Source of the DNA: JAWRCU01 sp033542235
GTDB lineage: Bacteria > Pseudomonadota > Alphaproteobacteria > Rhizobiales > Rhizobiaceae
Reading direction: 5' to 3'
DNA length: 64,000 bases
Assembly: GCF_033542235.1 (NCBI RefSeq)
Contig: NZ_JAWRCU010000005.1
Coordinates: forward strand, 1 to 64,000
The stretch's first letter is position 1. Each line of letters starts with the position of its first letter. The notes under the pieces are model-generated. The model was not told the origin of the DNA. It saw nothing but the letters and a program-made list of their open reading frames with translations, and did not search any database. Shown piece by piece: positions 25,669 to 34,448 of this stretch. A program made the translations under genes and the position numbers.

Positions 25669-26715
25669 TCACGGCGCGCTTTCGAGGTCGATCACCGTTT
25701 GCGGATTGATCTCCTCGTCCTCGGTGGGATCGACTTCGTAGCGGACGAGCGTGAAGTCGCCATCGCGGAAGATCCATTTTCCGATCGAAGAGGCATCGCC
25801 GATACCACGCCACTTGTTGAAGGATGTCAGTGATTTGTCCTTTTCGTCGAAATCCGAATTCACGAGCTGGTCGGCGGCCGTGTAGCCGATCACCGTCATC
25901 GATTTCAGCTTGGTCTGTTCCTGATCCTCATAGCGGATGTCGAGCTCGGGTTCCGCAAACTGGAGCTGCCGGAAACCGCCCGAGTCGTCGGCGAGGTAAT
26001 AGACTTCATTCGAATTGTAGGCGCCCATGCCGCAATCGAACTTGAAGAGCCGCATCTCGTGCTCCGGATCGCTGTCCGTCTCATATTTGTGGCGATATTT
26101 CAGCACGTGGATTTGCGGATCGGCCGCCCCAGGCTCGGCATCGGCCATCAGAGTCTGGCAGGTGTCGCTATAAGCCATTCTGAAAGCCTCGACGACCTTG
26201 TCGCGGGTGGGATCGCCCTTGGCCGCCGGGGTATCGCCACATTGTTCGGGCAGGGCGTCGGAGAGCGGCCCGTCCGCCGAGCCGGGCTTCAGTCCGCCTT
26301 GTTCGATGTGCATGGGCTGGAACCCTTGCTCCTGGATCGCAGGATTGGCGAGCCGGGCCGTGTAGCAGCCAGCGAACACCTTCTCGTCACCGTTCTTGTC
26401 TGTTGCTTTGATCGCAACGGGAACCTGAAAATAGACGCTGCCCGCAGCACCTTCCTCACTGATCCCGCCTGTGGCGACATCGACACGTTCCGTGTCGGCA
26501 TAGCCCTTTACGAATTGATCGAAAGTCTTGGCGGGTTTCTGGTCGCCGAAATAGTCCCAGGCTCTGGCATATTCCTTGCGATTGACCGCATTGTAAAACG
26601 AGCGGACCAGTGCCCCCGCGTCGGAGCGGTTGTCGAGATACTGGTCTTCGGCGGACGCTATCGAGGGCAGTGCGACGGCGCAGGCGAGCGCGACGACTGC
26701 ACGGACATTCTTCAT
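25669..26715 (-). CDS. Secreted protein, DUF1176-like
   Basis: A 348-residue exported protein with signal peptide MKNVRAVVALACAVALPSIA (cleavage after ASA). After a region of small-domain character (ALVRSFYNAVNRKEYARAWD, resembling an NTF2-like start) the C-terminal part has FKFDCGMGAYNSNEVYYLAD and GDFTLVRYEVDPT, reminiscent of DUF1176. The start at 26715 is fixed by the signal peptide. Function unknown; convergent with the esterase-like gene. Confidence 0.72.
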   Translation of the reverse strand: MKNVRAVVALACAVALPSIASAEDQYLDNRSDAGALVRSFYNAVNRKEYARAWDYFGDQKPAKTFDQFVKGYADTERVDVATGGISEEGAAGSVYFQVPVAIKATDKNGDEKVFAGCYTARLANPAIQEQGFQPMHIEQGGLKPGSADGPLSDALPEQCGDTPAAKGDPTRDKVVEAFRMAYSDTCQTLMADAEPGAADPQIHVLKYRHKYETDSDPEHEMRLFKFDCGMGAYNSNEVYYLADDSGGFRQLQFAEPELDIRYEDQEQTKLKSMTVIGYTAADQLVNSDFDEKDKSLTSFNKWRGIGDASSIGKWIFRDGDFTLVRYEVDPTEDEEINPQTVIDLESAP

Positions 26716-26831
26716 GGACGACTCCCAACTTGAACGGGCGGAAGCTAACATGGATGTGGTGCCGTGTGGCCCCTTTCCGGCGGTGGCCTCAGGCTCAAAT
26801 CTGATCGCGCAGAATCCCAAGGAGGAAGCAC

Positions 26832-27338
26832 TTGTCCGTATCGCTCTATCACGTATCCGTTCCGATGTTCCTGCATTCACTCGGCTCGCTTGCAAACGTG
26901 CTGACCAAGGCGGAGGCCAACGCTGTGGAGCGAAAGGTCGAGCCCTCCGTGCTCGTCAACGCGCGGCTCTCCCCGGATATGTTCCCGCTGAAGCGGCAGG
27001 TGCAGCTCGCCAGCGATCACGCCAAAGGTGCGTCGTCGCGGCTCGCGGGCCGCGAGATTCCGCCCTACGAGGACACGGAAGAGACGTTCGCCGACCTTCA
27101 TGCCCGCATCGCCAAGACCCGGGACTATCTCGGCACATTTGCCGAAATCGATTTCGAAGGAGCGGAAGACAGGCCTATCGTCATCAAAGGCCGGCAGAGA
27201 GACCTCAACTTCACCGGCCTGCAATATTTGCAGCACTTCGCGTTGCCGAACTTCTTTTTCCACCTTACCACGGCCTATGACATCTTGAGGCACAATGGCG
27301 TGCCTCTGTCGAAGGTCGATTTCCTGGGCAATCGGTAA
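26832..27338 (+). CDS. DUF1993 family protein
   Basis: A 168-residue protein starting at a TTG with a very strong AAGGAGGAA upstream; MSVSLYHVSVPMFLHSL is the usual DUF1993 N-terminus, confirming the non-ATG start. The C-terminal half (LQYLQHFALPNFFFHLTTAY) has the conserved histidines and helical pattern of this DinB-like helical-bundle family. Function unknown; metal binding or thiol transfer is possible by fold analogy only. Divergent from the DUF1176-like gene. Confidence 0.85.
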   Translation: MSVSLYHVSVPMFLHSLGSLANVLTKAEANAVERKVEPSVLVNARLSPDMFPLKRQVQLASDHAKGASSRLAGREIPPYEDTEETFADLHARIAKTRDYLGTFAEIDFEGAEDRPIVIKGRQRDLNFTGLQYLQHFALPNFFFHLTTAYDILRHNGVPLSKVDFLGNR

Positions 27339-27645
27339 ACGCCGCTCGGAGGCAGGGCCATCGGAGGGGCGTGCTTTCAAACAGGATAGCTACGCCGCCC
27401 TATCCGGTTGTTCATTCGGATTTGAAAAGGGCCCACCTTGCCTGGAACTTTTCCGAGGCTGCGCCGTATTTCTACGCTGGCAGCTTGGGTCACGCCCGCG
27501 TGGTGCGTCTCACGTCGGGCAAAGCAGCCTCGGCATTCGCCTAAATTTCGCGGCGACGCGCATGCTCATTGTTAACGACCCGGCGCTAGGGTCCGGCTCG
27601 GAAGGGTAGTTCCAGAATTTCGGGGCAACAGGGGACCCTCAGTTC
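27339..27645. other. Intergenic region without a recognised gene
   Basis: A 307-base stretch between the DUF1993 and J-domain genes. It contains a small inverted repeat (GGATAG...CTATCC around 27383-27405) and a GTTAAC near 27571. I see no convincing coding sequence, RNA gene or strong terminator. Confidence 0.4.
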
Positions 27646-28107
27646 ATGCGTGCGGGTGACAATCTCGATTTCGCGGCAATGCTCGACGAGCTGATCGCCG
27701 AATCGTTTCCCGAGCCGCAGCAACCGGTACGGCCGACAATCCGCTTCGATTACCTTTCTGTGGCAGAGGCGCTGCATTCCGGGCGCATCCGTGTTTCACC
27801 CGATGTCGCGGCGGCCGAATACAGGGACGCCGAGGCGGTGACCGAAGCACTGTTCGCAGCTGCGGAGGCCGCAAAGGCCGAGGAGGCTGAGCTGCCGTCG
27901 ACCGAACCTGCCGCCATTTCCAAGGAGCTCGGCCTCAACGCCAGCGTCGCGCCCGAAGAACTCGCCCGAAGGCGCCGCGTCTTTGCCTTCAAGAACCATC
28001 CTGACCGGGTTGCGCCGCATCTTCGGCAAAGAGCGATGGTCAGGATGCAGGTCGCCAACATGTTGATCGATGAAGCGGAGCGCAAGGCCAAGCGCCGGGG
28101 GCGTTGA
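27646..28107 (+). CDS. Degenerate C-terminal J-domain protein
   Basis: A 153-residue protein. The first 100 residues are acidic/alanine-rich (LFAAAEAAKAEEAEL) with no known domain. The C-terminus has RRRRVFAFKNHPDRVAPHLR followed by a basic helix (MLIDEAERKAKRRGR): the HPD tripeptide preceded by a basic helix is the hallmark of DnaJ-type Hsp70 co-chaperones. The J-domain appears compact and at the wrong end compared with DnaJ. It may recruit DnaK to a specific client; this is inference. Confidence 0.72.
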   Translation: MRAGDNLDFAAMLDELIAESFPEPQQPVRPTIRFDYLSVAEALHSGRIRVSPDVAAAEYRDAEAVTEALFAAAEAAKAEEAELPSTEPAAISKELGLNASVAPEELARRRRVFAFKNHPDRVAPHLRQRAMVRMQVANMLIDEAERKAKRRGR

Positions 28108-28229
28108 GTCCTCAGCCTGTGGCTGGCAACGGCGAGCGTGCTCCGTCGGCTTCCCCGCAAAGGGACGATGGTCTATCGTGCGTTTCTCCCGGGCGCCACT
28201 CCCGCGCCCAATCCTTCCGGAGTTCAGCC

Positions 28230-29282
28230 ATGCAGAAGCGCCGTCTCGGCCGCACTGATCTTCATGTCTCCGCAATCTGCCTCGGTACTATGACCTGGGG
28301 CCAGCAGAATACCGAGGACGAAGCTCGCCGGCAGATGGACCTTGCCGTCGATCGCGGCGTCAATTTCATGGATACCGCTGAGCTCTATCCGATCCCTCCC
28401 AAGCCGGAGACGCAGGGGCGCACCGAGACCTATATCGGCAAATGGATGAGGGCTCGTAAGAATCGCGACAAGGTGATTCTGGCCACCAAGGTGGTAGGAC
28501 GCACGGCGAACAGCTGGTTTCGCGGAGACCGGCCGTCGAAGCTGGTGCGCGCCGACATTTTCGACGCGATCGAGAAGTCGCTGAAGCGCCTCGGCACCGA
28601 CTATGTCGACCTCTACCAGATCCATTTTCCGGAACGGGTGGTTCCGTGGGGTGCGAACCCTACGCGGGTCGGCACGGCGCCAGGGCGGCGCGACGAGGAC
28701 GAGACCCCTATTGCCGAGACGCTCGCCGTCTTCGGCGAGCTGGTGAAGGCGGGTATGATCCGCCACTTCGGCCTGTCGAACGAAAGCTCCTGGGGCGTGA
28801 TGCGCTTCATCGCCGAGAGCGACAATGGCGTCGGCCCGCGCCTCGTGTCAGTGCAGAACGCCTACAACCTCGTCAACCGCACCTATGAGGTGAACCTCGC
28901 TGAGACCTGTGAGCGCGAGAGCGTCAGCCTGCTGGCGTACTCACCTCTGGCACAGGGTTATCTCACCGGAAAATACGATCATGGCGCCCGGCCGCCCGGT
29001 GCGCGCTCGACGCTGTTCAATCGCGGCCAGCGCTACGAGACGCCGGGCGCGCCCGAGGCACTGCTCGCCTATAACGACCTCGCGCGCAGCTTCGGCCTGG
29101 AGCCTGCCCAGTTCGCCAACGCCTATGTAACGAGCCGATGGTTCGTGACCTCGAACATCATCGGGGCGACTAGTATGCCGCAGCTCGAAATGGCCCTGTC
29201 CACGGTCGATATCGCCTGGACCGACGAGATGCAAAAAGCGGTCGACGGGCTGCATCAAAGGCTCGGTAATCCGTGCCCCTGA
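28230..29282 (+). CDS. Aldo/keto reductase (Tas-like)
   Basis: NADPH-dependent oxidoreductase of the AKR superfamily, 350 residues. Catalytic residues are recognisable: Asp and Tyr in NFMDTAELYPIPP, Lys in ILATKVVG, His in LYQIHFPERV. The large insert RVVPWGANPTRVG and the overall length match E. coli Tas-like enzymes. GGAG lies about 8 bases before the ATG. Substrate unknown. Confidence 0.9.
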   Translation: MQKRRLGRTDLHVSAICLGTMTWGQQNTEDEARRQMDLAVDRGVNFMDTAELYPIPPKPETQGRTETYIGKWMRARKNRDKVILATKVVGRTANSWFRGDRPSKLVRADIFDAIEKSLKRLGTDYVDLYQIHFPERVVPWGANPTRVGTAPGRRDEDETPIAETLAVFGELVKAGMIRHFGLSNESSWGVMRFIAESDNGVGPRLVSVQNAYNLVNRTYEVNLAETCERESVSLLAYSPLAQGYLTGKYDHGARPPGARSTLFNRGQRYETPGAPEALLAYNDLARSFGLEPAQFANAYVTSRWFVTSNIIGATSMPQLEMALSTVDIAWTDEMQKAVDGLHQRLGNPCP

Positions 29283-29384
29283 CATTGACCCGAGCGACTG
29301 CCAATGGCCCCTTGAACTCGATGCAGCTCAGGCGGATAGTCGTTCAGCACCCCAGATTTCGTTGAGGAACTCCTGGAGCGGACC

Positions 29385-30022
29385 ATGGCGTCGAGATCGT
29401 TGAAGGCGAGAAGGCCACAGTCAGTTTCGATGGTCATCGCTGCATCCACGCGCGGCGATGTGTGATGGGCGAGCCGCAAGCGTTCAAGGCCAATGTAAAG
29501 GGACCGTGGATCGATCCCGATGCCACTGACGTGGAAGCGCTGATGCGGATCGCCCACAATTGCCCGTCGGGCGCGATCCACGTGACGCGCAAGGACGGCG
29601 GTGCCAATGAAGGCCCGCCCGCCGCTAACGTCGTCATCGTCCGGGAGAATGGGCCGCTCGCCTTTCATGCGGACCTGCGCATCAATGGCGAAGAGGTCGG
29701 TTTCCGCGCCACGCTCTGCCGCTGCGGTCTTTCGCGCCGCAAACCTTATTGCGACAACTCGCATATCAAAGGCGGTTTCGTCGCAACTGGCGAGCCCGCC
29801 TCGAAAGAGACCGAACTGAAGATCACCGATCTCGTCGGTGCGGTCGAAGTGCAGCCGGTGCGAAACGGCCCGCTGATGGTCACCGGCAAGCTCGAGGTCG
29901 AATCCGGCACCGGCCGCTGCGTCGATCGCGCCGAGAAGACCTGGTTCTGCCGCTGCGGGCACTCTTCCAAGAAGCCATTCTGCGACGGCACGCACAAGGC
30001 GGTCGGCTTCCAGGCACCTTAA
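29385..30022 (+). CDS. CDGSH iron-sulfur protein with Fer4-like N-terminus; apparent frameshift at start
   Basis: Encodes an N-terminal mono-cluster ferredoxin-like region (RCIHARRCV, then NCPSGAI) and two C-terminal CDGSH modules (CRCGLSRRKPYCDNSH and CRCGHSSKKPFCDGTH), so an Fe-S protein with up to three clusters. Conserved sequence (VEIVEGEKATVSFDGHRCIH) runs upstream of the first in-frame start (GTG 29462, ATG 29465) to about 29390 with no start codon, while an ATG with GGAG upstream lies at 29385 one frame off. Restoring one base just after that ATG would join them. As written, only a 186-residue product lacking two cysteines is readable. Function unknown. Confidence 0.8.
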
Positions 30023-30046
30023 GCAGGAACAGCTGCCCGAACAGCC

Positions 30047-30310
30047 TCAGATCTGATCCTTCAGCATCCGAGCGACGGATAGCGGCATCAAGGTTTCCGG
30101 CACTTCGCACGTCTTCGAGCCGGACTCGTTCTTGCGCGTGACGACATAGACGTACCGATCGGCGCCAGGGTCGGGGGGGAGGGGGCGTTTTCGGCCAAGT
30201 AGCTTCTCGAGGGCGTCTCTGTCCTCCTGGTCGAGGGAATCGGCATCGATCTCCCCATACGCTCTGATGCTGGCAAAGCCGCCACGCCTCTCGATGATGA
30301 AGCGATCCAT
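30047..30310 (-). CDS. Emfourin-like inhibitor of an M4 metalloprotease
   Basis: An 87-residue protein without signal peptide. The start MDRFIIERRGGFASIRAYGE and the C-terminal YVYVVTRKNESG and TLMPLSVARML segments resemble emfourin, the cytoplasmic slow-tight inhibitor of protealysin first described in Serratia. It lies directly downstream of a protealysin-like M4 gene (about 50 bases), the usual arrangement. The identification is by pattern and context. Confidence 0.75.
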   Translation of the reverse strand: MDRFIIERRGGFASIRAYGEIDADSLDQEDRDALEKLLGRKRPLPPDPGADRYVYVVTRKNESGSKTCEVPETLMPLSVARMLKDQI

Positions 30311-30361
30311 CGAAATCCAAAATCCTCGCCTGACAAGATTCGCCGTCGCCGGTATCGACCC

Positions 30362-31402
30362 TCAGCGAACGCCCACGCTGGTCCAGGCGTCATTCACGGC
30401 AGCATATATGGCCGGCTCGTCGGGAAACAACTGCTTTGCCATGGCCCTTGTAAGCCTGGCGAAGGATTTGAATCTCATGTTTTTGGTGGCCCGGTCACTC
30501 GTCAGCGCGGCGTACCAGACTCGCCCAGCCTTCTCCCAGGATCGCCCGCCGATCGACTTCGCCGCTTGGTAAAAGGCGAAATTCGGAATGCCGCTGTTGA
30601 GGTGCGGATCGCCTTGGGGAACATAGTTCCTATAGTCGAACGGCTGCCGCGACATGCAGTGAGCGCCGCCTGGGTTCGAAAGGTCCCTGAGGCAGGTGTA
30701 GCCCTTGGCGCTTGCGGCCGGCCCCATGATGTCGGCTCCAATCAGCCAGTCGGCGTTTTCGACAGTCTGGCCGGCCTGCCACTGACGAAACATGGAGCCG
30801 AACGCGTCGGAGATGCTCTCGTTCAGGGCGCCGGCCTCATTCGTGTAGACCAGCCCGGCGGTATACTGCGTCACGCCATGCGTGAGCTCATGGCCGATGA
30901 CGTCGTTGGACCTGGTGAAATCCAGGAATATCTGTCCGTCCCCGTCGCCATAGACCATTTGCGAGCCGTTCCAGAAGGCATTGCTATAGGCGACGTCGTA
31001 GTGAATCGAAGACATGAGCGTCATGCCATGATCGTCGACGGAGTTGCGGCCGAAGCAGGTGTTGAAGAAATCAGCGACGGCCGTCGTCTCGTCGAAAGTA
31101 CGTTTCGCAGTGGCATCCGAAGACGAGCTAGGATTGCGGATCGGAGTACCCGGCAAGGAGGTCGAGTGCTGGCAGTCATAGACCGTAACCGCCGGTTTCG
31201 GCGCAAGCACTGTAGTCGGAGGATTTGCGGCGAGGCTTGCCTGAATTGCCTGGTTGTGCGCGACGCGCAGCTTTCGCCATATCGGTTCTAGCGCAGCTGT
31301 TGTGCGAAACGCCTCACGAGACGGAGCCGGGAGGGACCGGTCATTTGCAAAGCGCTCGATCACGTTCCTGGGGACAATACAACATCCGCAGCGTGCAAAC
31401 AT
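30362..31402 (-). CDS. Protealysin-like M4 metallopeptidase
   Basis: A 346-residue zinc protease of the thermolysin family. Zinc ligands: HELTH (about residue 169) and the Glu in GALNESISDAFG. The N-terminus MFARCGCCIVPRNVIERFAN resembles the short protealysin-type propeptide, and there is no signal peptide, so it is expected to be made as an intracellular proenzyme. The catalytic histidine region is HLNSGIPNFAFYQAA. The following gene is an emfourin-like inhibitor. Such enzymes are implicated in interactions with host cells or competitors; target unknown here. Confidence 0.92.
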   Translation of the reverse strand: MFARCGCCIVPRNVIERFANDRSLPAPSREAFRTTAALEPIWRKLRVAHNQAIQASLAANPPTTVLAPKPAVTVYDCQHSTSLPGTPIRNPSSSSDATAKRTFDETTAVADFFNTCFGRNSVDDHGMTLMSSIHYDVAYSNAFWNGSQMVYGDGDGQIFLDFTRSNDVIGHELTHGVTQYTAGLVYTNEAGALNESISDAFGSMFRQWQAGQTVENADWLIGADIMGPAASAKGYTCLRDLSNPGGAHCMSRQPFDYRNYVPQGDPHLNSGIPNFAFYQAAKSIGGRSWEKAGRVWYAALTSDRATKNMRFKSFARLTRAMAKQLFPDEPAIYAAVNDAWTSVGVR

Positions 31403-31509
31403 AGCTGCACCCCTCCGAGCTTCCGGACGAATACGTCCAGCTTACTACGCCACGGGAATTTTCAAACTGAAATAGTATGGCGGCCTGAAAGCAACAAAAG
31501 CTCAAGCAG

Positions 31510-33042
31510 TTACAACGGAATATTGTCGTGCTTCTTCCAAGGGTTTTCGAGATCCTTGTTCCTGAGTAGCCGCAATGCGCGCGCCACCCGGCGGCGCGTA
31601 GAGTGGGGCATGATCACCTCGTCGACATAGCCGCGCTCGGCGGCAACGAAGGGCGACAGAAAGCGGTCCTCGTAGGCCTTGGTATGCGCCGCGATCTTCT
31701 CGGCATCGCCGATGTCCTTGCGGTAGATGATCTCGACTGCGCCCTTGGCTCCCATCACCGCAATCTGGGCAGTGGGCCAGGCATAGTTGATGTCGCCGCG
31801 CAGATGCTTTGACGCCATCACGTCATAGGCGCCGCCGAATGCCTTGCGCGTGATCACCGTCACCTTCGGTACGGTTGCTTCCGCATAAGCGAAAAGCAGC
31901 TTGGCGCCGTGCTTGATCAGCCCGCCATATTCTTGCGCGGTGCCCGGCAGGAAACCGGGCACGTCGACGAAGGTAACGATCGGGATGTTGAAGCAATCGC
32001 AGAAGCGCACGAAGCGCGCCGCCTTGCGGCTGGCGTCGGAATCGAGGACGCCGGCGAGCACCATCGGCTGGTTGGCGACGAAGCCGACGGTGCGGCCCTC
32101 CATCCGGCCGAAGCCGGTCACGATGTTCTTCGCGAAGGAGGCCTGGATCTCGAAGAAGTCGCCCTCGTCGGCCGTCTTCAGAATGAGTTCCTTGATGTCG
32201 TAGGGCTTGTTGGCGTTGTCCGGGATCAGCCGGTCGAGTGACAAATCGTGGTCTGTCGCCGACTGACGGCAATCCACTTCGGGAATCTCGGCCGTGTTCG
32301 ACGCCGGCAGGAAATCGACGAGCCGGCGCATCTGGAGCAGCGCCTCGATGTCGTTGTCATAGGCGCCGTCGGCGATCGACGACTTCGTGGTGTGCACGGA
32401 GGCGCCGCCGAGTTGTTCGGACGTGACCGTCTCGTTGGTGACGGTCTTCACCACGTCCGGCCCGGTGACGAACATGTAGGAGGTATCGCGCACCATGAAG
32501 ATGAAGTCGGTCATGGCCGGCGAATAGACGTCGCCGCCGGCGCAAGGGCCCATGATCACCGAGATCTGTGGGATCACGCCTGAGGCAAGCACATTGCGCT
32601 GGAAGACCTCGGCATAGCCGCCGAGAGCCGCCACACCCTCCTGGATGCGCGCGCCGCCGGCGTCGTAGAGGCCGACGATCGGCGCACGGTTGCGCAGCGC
32701 CATGTCCTGCACCTTCATGATCTTCTCGGCATGCGCTTCCGAGAGCGAGCCGCCGAAGACCGTAAAGTCCTTGGCGAACAGGAAGACCGGCCGGCCATTC
32801 ACGGTGCCCCAGCCGGTGACGACACCGTCGCCCGGGATCTTGGTCTTCTCCATGCCGAAATCGGTCGAGCGGTGTTCGACATACATATCGAATTCCTCGA
32901 ACGAGCCTTCGTCGAGGAAGACCTGGATGCGCTCGCGCGCGGTCAGCTTGCCGCGTGCGTGCTGGCCGGCGATGCGGGTTTGGCCGCCTCCGGCGCGGGC
33001 GATCTCGCGCCGCCGCTCCAGTTCCCTAAGCACGTCCTTCAT
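31510..33042 (-). CDS. pccB: Propionyl-CoA carboxylase beta subunit
   Basis: Carboxyltransferase subunit of a biotin-dependent acyl-CoA carboxylase, 510 residues, converting propionyl-CoA to methylmalonyl-CoA. Two crotonase-like domains are visible: the first with GKLTARERI, FGGSLSEAHAEK and GGARIQEGV, the second with IVTFVDVPGFLPGTAQEYGG and AYDVMASKHLRGD. Length and the C-terminal KKHDNIPL are typical of PccB. The start is MKDVLRELERR. The alpha subunit (pccA) is not adjacent upstream or within the window. Confidence 0.93.
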   Translation of the reverse strand: MKDVLRELERRREIARAGGGQTRIAGQHARGKLTARERIQVFLDEGSFEEFDMYVEHRSTDFGMEKTKIPGDGVVTGWGTVNGRPVFLFAKDFTVFGGSLSEAHAEKIMKVQDMALRNRAPIVGLYDAGGARIQEGVAALGGYAEVFQRNVLASGVIPQISVIMGPCAGGDVYSPAMTDFIFMVRDTSYMFVTGPDVVKTVTNETVTSEQLGGASVHTTKSSIADGAYDNDIEALLQMRRLVDFLPASNTAEIPEVDCRQSATDHDLSLDRLIPDNANKPYDIKELILKTADEGDFFEIQASFAKNIVTGFGRMEGRTVGFVANQPMVLAGVLDSDASRKAARFVRFCDCFNIPIVTFVDVPGFLPGTAQEYGGLIKHGAKLLFAYAEATVPKVTVITRKAFGGAYDVMASKHLRGDINYAWPTAQIAVMGAKGAVEIIYRKDIGDAEKIAAHTKAYEDRFLSPFVAAERGYVDEVIMPHSTRRRVARALRLLRNKDLENPWKKHDNIPL

Positions 33043-33151
33043 GGCGGATCCCCAGTCAGATGTTTGCCAGCTATTTCGGCGTGGTACCATGCCGGCAAGC
33101 CTGCGCAAACGGACAACAGGGACAGTCTGTTCAGCTCCGCACCGATCTCAA

Positions 33152-33284
33152 TTGTCCGACTTCGCGCTTGAGAACGCCCCCGACATCCTCCTGACGCAGC
33201 CGATGCGGTCCAACGCTTCGGACAGCACCATGTCGAGGCACTTGGTCCTAGCATTGGCAAACAGCGACTGGATGCCCGGGCGGC
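33152..33284 (-). other. Possible gene remnant between pccB and the LuxR gene
   Basis: Immediately after the LuxR stop the minus strand stays open in another frame for about 42 codons (GIQSLFANARTKCLDMVLSE, then ALDRIGCVRRMSG) before a stop, with no proper start. It may be the tail of a gene truncated when the LuxR/autotransporter block arrived. I cannot name a family; it may equally be chance. Confidence 0.2.
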
Positions 33285-34085
33285 TCAGTTGTTTCGTGGC
33301 TTGGTCTGTCCCAGCCACAGCGCCATCAGTTCGGCGCGGTTGCCGACGCCGTATTTTCGGTAGAGGCGTTGCAGGTATTCGTTGGTGGTATTGGGGCTGT
33401 GTGCCATGCCGGCGGCAATCTGCTTAGTGCTCTTGCCTTGCAGTAGTAATTGCAGGACTTGCTGCTCGACCGGCGTCAGCGGCGTGTCAGCCAGCATTAG
33501 GCCGTGCCCCAGCAACAGCCTGCGCCAGAGCCAGCGCAGGCTGCGCAGCGCCTGTTCCGCCAGTGCGCAGTCGTCGCGGGTGAAGCGCGTTTGCGCGCGG
33601 AAAAAGGCCAGTCCGGCTTCTGCGTCCTCGTTCACCGGTGCGCCCACGAACATGACGTCGGCCGCATTCATGCCCTTGCGAAAAATATGGCGGTAGAAGT
33701 CGCTCTCGAACCATTCCGGCTCCACCAGGTCCGCAATGAGCAGGACGCGGAACCGTCCTGCCTGCGCGTGAAAGCGCACGGATTTCATGTCCGGGCCGTC
33801 CTCATAGCTTCGCTGGTAGTCACGAATGGTGGTGTCGATGCCGGGTAGAGGGTGCAGGTAGGTCATCACCGGCATACGCCAGCCCCCGAGCGCGTCATTC
33901 AGATTCGGCTGAGCCAGCCGCACGGCGCCAGACCACATGGCATTGTCCGCTTCCAGCAGCGCGCATAGCTCGCTCAGAAGGTACTGGCGCGCATCGACGA
34001 CTTGGCTGGACGAGAAATCAGCCAGCGCGTCCCACAGGGCATAGACGCGGGTTTGCCAGTCGGAGGTGGCGGGGGAAGCAGGCAT
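33285..34085 (-). CDS. LuxR-type (FixJ/NarL HTH) transcriptional regulator
   Basis: A 266-residue regulator. The C-terminal LuxR HTH is clear: LTPVEQQVLQLLLQGKSTKQ, IAAGMAHSPNTTNEYLQRLY, then KYGVGNRAELMALWL. The N-terminal 200 residues have no receiver or obvious autoinducer domain that I can recognise. It is divergent from the giant autotransporter gene and probably controls it. The start MPASPATSD is preferred over an upstream in-frame Met. Context suggests joint acquisition. Confidence 0.82.
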   Translation of the reverse strand: MPASPATSDWQTRVYALWDALADFSSSQVVDARQYLLSELCALLEADNAMWSGAVRLAQPNLNDALGGWRMPVMTYLHPLPGIDTTIRDYQRSYEDGPDMKSVRFHAQAGRFRVLLIADLVEPEWFESDFYRHIFRKGMNAADVMFVGAPVNEDAEAGLAFFRAQTRFTRDDCALAEQALRSLRWLWRRLLLGHGLMLADTPLTPVEQQVLQLLLQGKSTKQIAAGMAHSPNTTNEYLQRLYRKYGVGNRAELMALWLGQTKPRNN

Positions 34086-34448
34086 AACAGGCTCCAGCAA
34101 GCAGGCCGTGGTTGGAGGAGGTGGGCAAGCCAGCCGCGTCCCCTAATCCTGAGGGACGACAAGCGTGCAACGCCCGGTTACAGAGAAAAAGACTTGTGAA
34201 TCAAGTGCCGGGCAACATGCAACGCCGAAACCAGCATCATCCGACTGACGATGAAGAAGCAGGTGGCCCAGGAGGTCTGAGGCCCCGCTGCGAACTCTCA
34301 TCATGTCCGGCCGTCGAAATTGGATCGGTCTTGATCCGTGCCGGTGCCGCCTGCGCCTTCCAGGCGCGCAGATAGATAAATGCGCCACACCCCGCGAGCG
34401 CCTGATCGAACGCGTGTTGCAAAAGATTCCAGGAAAGGGACGCTGAAG
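34086..34448. other. Divergent spacer between LuxR regulator and autotransporter
   Basis: A 363-base region with no gene I would support. It should contain the promoters of both divergent genes and the regulator's binding site. A pair of GTGCAACGCC/ATGCAACGCC direct repeats near 34164 and 34218 flanks a CCCGG/CCGGG pair; these are candidates, nothing stronger. Confidence 0.35.

Noticed and set aside
29255..29995. Long antisense frame over the CDGSH gene
   Set aside because: The sense strand has two perfect CDGSH modules; the antisense product shows no recognisable domain.
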